DNA of 64,000 bases, taken from contig NZ_BAKF01000007.1 in NCBI RefSeq assembly GCF_000614025.1, positions 1 through 64,000 on the forward strand, given 5' to 3'. Of this stretch, positions 58,856 through 64,000 are shown one piece after another. The translations under genes and the position numbers were made by a program. Source of the stretch: Prevotella aurantiaca JCM 15754. GTDB taxonomy: Bacteria; Bacteroidota; Bacteroidia; Bacteroidales; Bacteroidaceae. The notes under the pieces are model-generated. The model worked only from the letters and a program-made list of their open reading frames with translations. It ran no database searches and had not been told where the DNA came from. The stretch's first letter is position 1; each line of letters opens with the position of its first letter.

Positions 58856-61062
58856 ATGAATAAAATGATTAAGAAATCATTCAAAGTTGCATGTGCAGCT
58901 TTTGGAGTGGTTATTCTCTTCTCATGTTCAGATCGAGTAGAATCAGTCGATACTGTAACTAATGAAAGTGTTTTTGTTAACCAAGACGAAGCTATTGAAA
59001 TCGCAAAGCGATTCATTCAGAACAATGGAACCGATGCTGCCGCAACACGTGCGTAAGTGGAGGAAAATTAAAAGTAGTTTTGACCGATGAAAAAACTGCT
59101 ACTCGTACAGGCGGAACTACTCATCCTTCATACTATGTAATCAATCTCGATTCTACAGCTTATGTTGTAGTATCTGGTTCAAAGGTTACTTCTCCAGTTC
59201 TTGGTTTCTCTTTTGATGGTCCGTTTGTAACAGAAAATATTCCTGATGGAGCTCAGTATATGTTTAATGAGTTTGCATCACAGATTAAAGTTGCTAACGT
59301 TAAAATCAAACCTTCTGCAGAAACAGAAAGTATGCGTGAAGCTTACTTAGAGCCTTCTCCTACTCGTGCAGAAGCTATTGTAGGACCATTGTTGGGCAAT
59401 ATTAAGTGGAATCAAAGTCCTTACTACAATGCCTATTGTCCTTCCAATACACCAGTAGGTTGTGTTGCAACAGCAACATCGCAAATTATGCGTTACTATA
59501 AGTATCCAAAGCGTGGTACAGGTTCTCACAGCTACAGATCTTCTTATGGTACATTGTCATTTAATTACGATTATGACATCAACTGGGATAATATGCCTGG
59601 TCCAGTATTGAGACAACGCAATGACGATATCGCACGTTTCTGCTATGGTGTTGCAGTTTCTATCGATATGGGCTTTAGTCCTTATGGTAGTGGTACTTGG
59701 CAACAATATGTGCCAAGAGCATTGAAAACATATTATAAATATCCATCAGCAGTACAGAGCGCTGAACGTTCTGACTACACTTACGAACAATGGGTAGCAC
59801 TTGTTAAGCGCGAACTTGATGCTAGACGTCCTGTACAATATTGTGGTGGTGGTAGCGGAGGAGCTCACTCTTTTGTTTGCGATGGTTATACTCAAAACAA
59901 CTACTTCCACTTCAATTGGGGATGGGGAGGTATGTCAGATGGTTACTTCCTACTTTATGCTCTCAATCCTGGCTCATTAGGTACTGGTGGTGGCGCTGGT
60001 GGTTATAATAATAACCAATCTATCGTTGTTAACTTCGCACCTCCAGGTGGTGTAGAACCAAATCCAGATCCAGAACCAAACCCTAATCCAACTCCAGAAC
60101 CAGACCCAGTAGATGAAGGTGGTTATCCTAAAGCATGGGGAAAGCAATGCCAAACTACATTTATTAAGAATGTACAAATTGGTTCTGTAGGTAACGAAAC
60201 TGGTAGTTCAGGTACAGGATATGCTTATTACAATAAAGACCTTATTGCATTGGCTCCTGGTGCAACTTATGAATTAACACTTACTCCTGGTTTTACAGGC
60301 ACTGTATATACAGAATATTGGACAGCATGGATTGACTTCAATGGCAATAAGAAATTCGACAGCAATGAAATGATTGCTTATGGTCTTTCAATGGGAGGTG
60401 CAAAACTAACTCGTAGATTTACTGTTCCTACAAGAGCAACACGTCATAAGGTACGTATGCGTGTTTGTATGAGCTGGGGAACTTATGCAAAATCAGAAGG
60501 AAGCTTTACATCAGGTGAGGTAGAGGATTACGATATCCAGGTATCTGATGATATTAATCCAACACCAACTCCAAATCCAGATCCAAAACCAGATCCAGAT
60601 CCTAAGCCAAATCCAAATCCAGAGCCAAATCCAACACCATCAGGTTATTGTCAGACTGGTGTAACAAGCCCATCTACTGCAAACATTCGCTTTGTAGAGC
60701 TTGGTGGAATCCAGAATTATTCATCTTATACTTCAGGAGGATACTCTGATTTCACAAATAAGGCAACAACTGCATACTCTGGTTATAGCTTGCGTTATAC
60801 CTTGAGTCCAAACGGAAAGAGTGGTTATAACTACTGGCGTATGTGGATAGACTTCGACAATGATAAAGAGTTTGATAGTTCTGAAATGGTACTTCAGAAG
60901 GTAGCTTACGGAACGATTTATGGCCGTATCAACCTTCCTCGTGGCTTATCAAAGGGTTATCACCGTGTTCGTATCTCTATGAAGCAAGGTGGATATGCTG
61001 ATGCTTGCGACCGTTTCGAGGTTGGTGAAGTTGAAGATTATTTGATTTACGTTAAGTACTAA
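58856..61062 (+). pseudogene. C10 family cysteine protease (streptopain/interpain-like), frameshifted in propeptide
   Basis: Start ATG 58856. Signal with lipobox LFSC, then a propeptide (VNQDEAIEIAKRFI). The frame stops at 59054-59056. One extra G at about 59053 joins AATRA to VSGGKLKVVLTDEKTATR and gives 735 aa. Catalytic domain: Cys codon 59461-59463 in PVGCVATATSQIMRYY, His codon 59866-59868 in GGAHSFVCDGY, then NYFHFNWGWGG. Two GEVED domains follow (SGEVEDYDIQV and VGEVEDYLIYV), joined by Pro-Asn-Asp linkers at about 60055-60110 and 60559-60642. Relatives include SpeB and Prevotella interpain A, which degrade host proteins including complement. Probably a sequencing error rather than a dead gene. 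Confidence 0.85.
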
Positions 61063-61088
61063 GGTTAATTTATCTCATCAATTTATAG

Positions 61089-61125
61089 CCCAATGCATGG
61101 ATAAAAGCTCCAGCATTGGGTTTTT
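61089..61125 (+). terminator. Terminator after C10 protease gene
   Basis: CCCAATGC and GCATTGGG pair around a 16-nt loop, followed by T5. Confidence 0.75.
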
Positions 61126-61139
61126 CATTATTTTATTGC

Positions 61140-61147
61140 TATATTTG
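61140..61147 (+). promoter_or_regulatory. -7 promoter element for C11 protease gene
   Basis: TATATTTG matches TAnnTTTG, 26 bp before the ATG at 61174. Confidence 0.55.
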
Positions 61148-61173
61148 CAGATTAAATAATAAGATTATTCTAA

Positions 61174-62466
61174 ATGATAGAAGATATGAAACATTCCTTT
61201 CAATATTTATTTAGCGTGGGTCAAAGGACGCTAAAGACTTTCAATAGCATTGCAATACTATTGTTAATGCTTACTTCAGCGACTTTAATATCCTGCAGTA
61301 AAGAAGATCCAGAACCAACTGATGACGACTTTACAAAAGAAAAAACAATCTTTGTTTATATGCCTTGGACAGGTACAAAACAGAACTTGTATGATTTCTT
61401 TGTGTACAATATCGAAGATATGAAGAGAGGTATTGTTGATCAACATGGTCTGAAAAGTACTAACTTATTGGTTCTAATTGCTAATTCAAGCACCAAAAGT
61501 CATCTTATGAGAATTACTTATCGTAACGGAAAATGCTATAACGATACTCTCAAAGTTTACAATGAAGGTGCTATGAATACAGCAGATAAGATGGCGAGCT
61601 TATTAAATAAGGTGGTTGAAATTGCCCCTGCTCCTACTTATTCTATGATTGTAGGTAGCCATGGAGTAGGCTGGGTATACGCTTCAAGTACATCAGCACA
61701 TATCCGTAATCGTATTGCTGCTGACCGCGACAAAAACGAAGCGTTAGGATTACCTATTACTCGACAGACTCGTTACTTTGGTGGTTCAGACATTCAGATG
61801 GATATTGATGCTCTCGCTAATGGTATACGACGTTCTAGACTTCAGCATTTGCAGTTCTTGCTCTTCGACGATTGCTACATGGCAAATATAGAAACAGCTT
61901 ACGAATTGAACCGTGTTACCGATTATCTAATAGGTTGTCCAACCGAAATTATGGGACATGGAATGCCTTATCGCCAAATGTGGAAGTTCCTTTCGCCTAC
62001 AAAACCAGATTATAAGAGTGTAGTAGATGCGTTCTATACCTTCTATTCAAACTATGCTATTGGTCAAAATAAATATCATTATGGAACTATTTCCGTAACC
62101 GATTGCAGCAAAGTAGATGCTATGATGAACGTGCTTAGCTCCATTCATAGGAAATATAAAATAGGAAAAGCAGTTAGTTCAGACCTTCAAGTACTTGATG
62201 GTTATGTTCCAGAAGCCTTTTTTGACTTCGGGGATTATATTCGTCGCCTATGCTCAAGAGATGTTGAACTAACGAAAAAGTTTGATGCTGCCTTAACAGA
62301 ACTTGTTCCTTACGAGGCTCATACCGAGTATTATTTCTCGTCTTTGACCAATGCTGGAGAACATCGCATAAACACTTGTAGTGGATTAACTATCTCTGCG
62401 CCATCTACTAATACTATGGTGGTGAAGAGTAAGCCTAAGAGCCATTTCTATGCGCTTTTTAGATAA
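61174..62466 (+). CDS. Clostripain-like (C11) cysteine peptidase lipoprotein
   Basis: 430 residues. The N-terminal hydrophobic segment ends in lipobox LISC (Cys near residue 44); the Met at residue 5 is an alternative start. Catalytic His codon 61660-61662 in IVGSHGVGW and Cys codon 61873-61875 in LFDDCYMANIE, the clan CD dyad of clostripain (C11). The specificity of this family is usually for basic residues; here it is not proven. Cell-surface or periplasmic attachment is inferred from the lipobox. It has its own promoter and follows the C10 protease. A role in processing the neighbouring secreted proteins is possible. Confidence 0.88.
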   Translation: MIEDMKHSFQYLFSVGQRTLKTFNSIAILLLMLTSATLISCSKEDPEPTDDDFTKEKTIFVYMPWTGTKQNLYDFFVYNIEDMKRGIVDQHGLKSTNLLVLIANSSTKSHLMRITYRNGKCYNDTLKVYNEGAMNTADKMASLLNKVVEIAPAPTYSMIVGSHGVGWVYASSTSAHIRNRIAADRDKNEALGLPITRQTRYFGGSDIQMDIDALANGIRRSRLQHLQFLLFDDCYMANIETAYELNRVTDYLIGCPTEIMGHGMPYRQMWKFLSPTKPDYKSVVDAFYTFYSNYAIGQNKYHYGTISVTDCSKVDAMMNVLSSIHRKYKIGKAVSSDLQVLDGYVPEAFFDFGDYIRRLCSRDVELTKKFDAALTELVPYEAHTEYYFSSLTNAGEHRINTCSGLTISAPSTNTMVVKSKPKSHFYALFR

Positions 62467-62534
62467 CAGGCAAAACAAGTAAAAAATAGAAGTAATAAAA
62501 GTTGAGAGTAAAAATCGAATAAAACTTTAAAGCA

Positions 62535-63004
62535 ATGGCAAATAACAGCGAACACACAGCAAGAGTAGGGTTGTTTGTGGGAAGTTTCGACCCTTTCACC
62601 ATTGGACACGACTCAATTGTACGTCGGGCATTGCTTTATTCGATAAAATAGTGATTGGTGTAGGCGTGAACGAGCGCAAAAAGTATATACAAAACACCGA
62701 CCAACGTGTGTCTACAATACAGCAACTCTATGCCGATGTACCAAAAATAGAGGTGAAAGCATATACCGACCTAACGGTAGACTTTGCCCATCGCGAGCAC
62801 ACCACCTATTTTATAAAAGGTGTTCGTACCATAAAAGATTTTGAATACGAGCGCGAGCAGGCAGATATTAATCGCCTTCTGGGTGGTATGGAGACTCTTT
62901 TACTTGTGGCAGAACCACAGTTTGCCAGCATCAGCTCAAGCCTTGTGCGCGAACTTATACACTTTGGTAGAGACGTTAGTGAGTTTCTGCCACAGAAACG
63001 ATAA
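62535..63004 (+). pseudogene. coaD: Pantetheine-phosphate adenylyltransferase, frameshifted
   Basis: Starts MANNSEHTARVGLFVGSFDP, with the nucleotidyltransferase motif FVGSFDPFTIGHDSIVRRA. The frame stops at 62649 after LLYSIK. Adding one C at about 62633 (TTGCCTTTATTCG) restores RALPLFDKIVIGVGVNERKK and runs on to FLPQKR at 63004, 156 aa, the usual length. The C-part has ISSSLVRELIHFG. It makes dephospho-CoA and is normally essential, so this is almost certainly a base-call error. ybeY follows after 12 bp. Confidence 0.9.
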
Positions 63005-63016
63005 AACAATTACCGA

Positions 63017-63427
63017 ATGATAACATACAATGCAGAGGGCGTTAAGCTCCCAAAGATAGGTAAACGCGATACTACTCGTTGGATTAAAGCAGTAGCAGCG
63101 AGCCACAACCGTAAGGTTGGCGAGATTGGTTACTTGTTTGTTGACGACGAGAAAATACTTGAAGTGAACAACGAATACCTTGGCCATGACTACTATACTG
63201 ACGTTATCACCTTCGATTATTGCGAGGGTAACGTGCTCAATGGCGACATTGTAATATCGCTCGACACAGTTCGTACGAATGCAGAGAAGTTTGGAAAGAC
63301 TTACGAAGAAGAACTTTTTCGTGTCATTATCCATGGTGTACTCCATCTTTGTGGTATCAACGACAAAGCGCCCGGCGAACGAGAGATAATGGAAGAAAAC
63401 GAAAACAAAGCCTTAGCATTGCGCTAA
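63017..63427 (+). CDS. ybeY: Endoribonuclease YbeY (rRNA maturation)
   Basis: 136 residues. The zinc-binding His motif is VIIHGVLHLCGINDK, slightly variant from the usual HGxLHLxGxDH because the last His is replaced by Lys (KAPGERE), as I recall for relatives in this phylum. DYYTDVITFDY and NGDIVISLDTV are also typical. It acts in 16S rRNA 3'-end maturation and ribosome quality control. It is in the same transcription unit as coaD, and its stop codon lies inside a terminator stem. Confidence 0.92.
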   Translation: MITYNAEGVKLPKIGKRDTTRWIKAVAASHNRKVGEIGYLFVDDEKILEVNNEYLGHDYYTDVITFDYCEGNVLNGDIVISLDTVRTNAEKFGKTYEEELFRVIIHGVLHLCGINDKAPGEREIMEENENKALALR

Positions 63428-63438
63428 GGCTTTGTTTT
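63402..63438 (+). terminator. Terminator overlapping ybeY stop
   Basis: AAAACAAAGCCTTAGC and GCTAAGGCTTTGTTTT form a perfect 16-bp stem around ATTGC. The TAA stop of ybeY (63425-63427) is in the right arm. Confidence 0.85.
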
Positions 63439-63570
63439 GCAGTCCTAATCATACTGCCCAATCATCAAAGGGAGTTGTTATAAACAGCTTCCTTTTTTTG
63501 TATCGAAATACTTGTTACTTGTAAAGAAAAATACAAATGAAAAACCATGAAAACTGTTTCGCACGCTAAT

Positions 63571-63690
63571 AGTGCCTATATTGCGTTGCAAAAGTGCCTG
63601 TTTTATCGTGCAAAACAGGCACTTTTGATCTGCAAAATAGGCTATTTTGTAAAGTGTTGATTACGAAAGTGTTACGCGATAATACCTCTT
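63571..63690. repeat. 22-bp periodic array G (CAAAA/TTTTG type) with conserved tail
   Basis: Units at 63571-63592, 63593-63614, 63615-63636 and 63637-63658 are exactly 22 bp. AGTGCCTGTTTT and AAAACAGGCACT form a perfect 12-bp inverted repeat with a 7-nt centre (63593-63623). The tail GTTGATTACGAAAG, then TGTTACGCGATAAT, matches arrays B and C. TTGTAAAGAAAAATA lies upstream (63520-63534). Confidence 0.85.
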
Positions 63691-63875
63691 CTGTAAATTC
63701 TTTACATTTAAATTGCCTTACTTTAGTTTGTTGAATAGGTTTTTACCATCAAGTTTCAACATCCTCCTCCTCCGTTTCTACCAGTCGTTTCCCTTCTATT
63801 CCGCCCTATCCACGTGCAAGTGTTGCCCAATTATAAAATATTTTCTATAAATTAGAAAAAACGCAAAAATATTAC

Positions 63876-63883
63876 TACCTTTG
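63876..63883 (+). promoter_or_regulatory. -7 promoter element for a gene beyond the window
   Basis: TACCTTTG matches TAnnTTTG. A leader of about 100 nt with a GACTC/GAGTC stem (about 63912-63933) runs to ATGAGAATT at 63992, possibly the first codons of the next gene, which is cut by the window edge. Confidence 0.5.
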
Positions 63884-64000
63884 CATGACTATACTATCTT
63901 TCTTTAGATACGGACTCTGGCTAAAGGAGGAGTCAAGGAAAGAAACAAATAAAAACTAAGAGTTCTAATTTTATTCCTAAACAATATTATTATGAGAATT

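Noticed and set aside
60520..61062. Type IX secretion sorting domain on the C10 protease
   Set aside because: The C-terminus is a GEVED domain ending in YLIYVKY, without the usual CTD motifs; the N-terminal lipobox suggests another route.
1..64000. tRNA, rRNA or other standard RNA genes
   Set aside because: All gaps were read for cloverleaf-like arms, T-loop GTTCRA motifs and rRNA-like conserved stretches; none was convincing by eye.

Overview
The window is chromosomal DNA of a low-GC Bacteroidota, most likely an oral Prevotella of the P. intermedia/nigrescens type. The evidence is TAnnTTTG (-7) promoters, a PorZ type IX secretion protein, a GH3-family protein, a DUF3108 protein, a TonB-receptor-like OMP_b-brl_3 barrel, and a C10 cysteine protease with GEVED domains that resembles interpain. 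The species assignment is inference. No rRNA, tRNA or CRISPR array was recognised.

Layout. 0-7.6 kb: Ig-like lipoprotein and GH3 protein (minus), a DnaA-box-rich gap at 3.8-4.2 kb (candidate oriC), then DUF3108 protein and an outer-membrane barrel (plus). 7.9-9.7 kb: three small minus-strand genes that look like orphan immunity genes. 9.8-13.7 kb: an island with a sugar MFS transporter and a divergent AraC regulator, bracketed by two IS982 transposase remnants. 13.7-24.7 kb: minus-strand envelope and housekeeping genes (acyltransferase, porZ, GT2, rdgB, YitT, leuS, GT9, DUF4254). 25-29.8 kb: plus-strand acpP-fabF-rnc, then ychF-lgt. 30-50 kb: mutS, DUF3943, ybjQ, cysS/pncB, a SpoU methylase, sufE, doxX, U32 peptidase, polA/ispB, deoC, mazG-like, dtd, uvrC, apt and mnmG. 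Two parS-like sites flank apt. 52.5-56 kb: fumarate reductase/succinate dehydrogenase CAB operon. 57-62.5 kb: a virulence-like block of a cholesterol-dependent-cytolysin-like lipoprotein, a C10 cysteine protease and a C11 clostripain-like protease. 62.5-63.4 kb: coaD and ybeY.

Three things stand out. First, several intergenic gaps hold arrays with an exact 22-bp period: alternating inverted 5-bp half-sites in a 5-7-5-5 geometry. The half-site sequence differs between arrays (CAAAA/TTTTG, CTACC/GGTAG, TTGCA/TGCAG) while the geometry stays the same. Second, a DnaA-box cluster and two parS sites 45 kb apart point to the replication origin domain. Third, the cytolysin-like protein keeps the pore-forming core but lacks the classical undecapeptide, and it sits beside two secreted-type cysteine proteases.

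Caution on quality: eight genes (GH3, YitT, leuS, DUF3943, U32, dtd, C10 protease, coaD) carry frameshifts. Each is repaired by restoring one base (two in leuS) to a short homopolymer, which returns an exact multiple of three. Two of the genes are normally essential, so most of these are probably sequencing errors rather than true pseudogenes.
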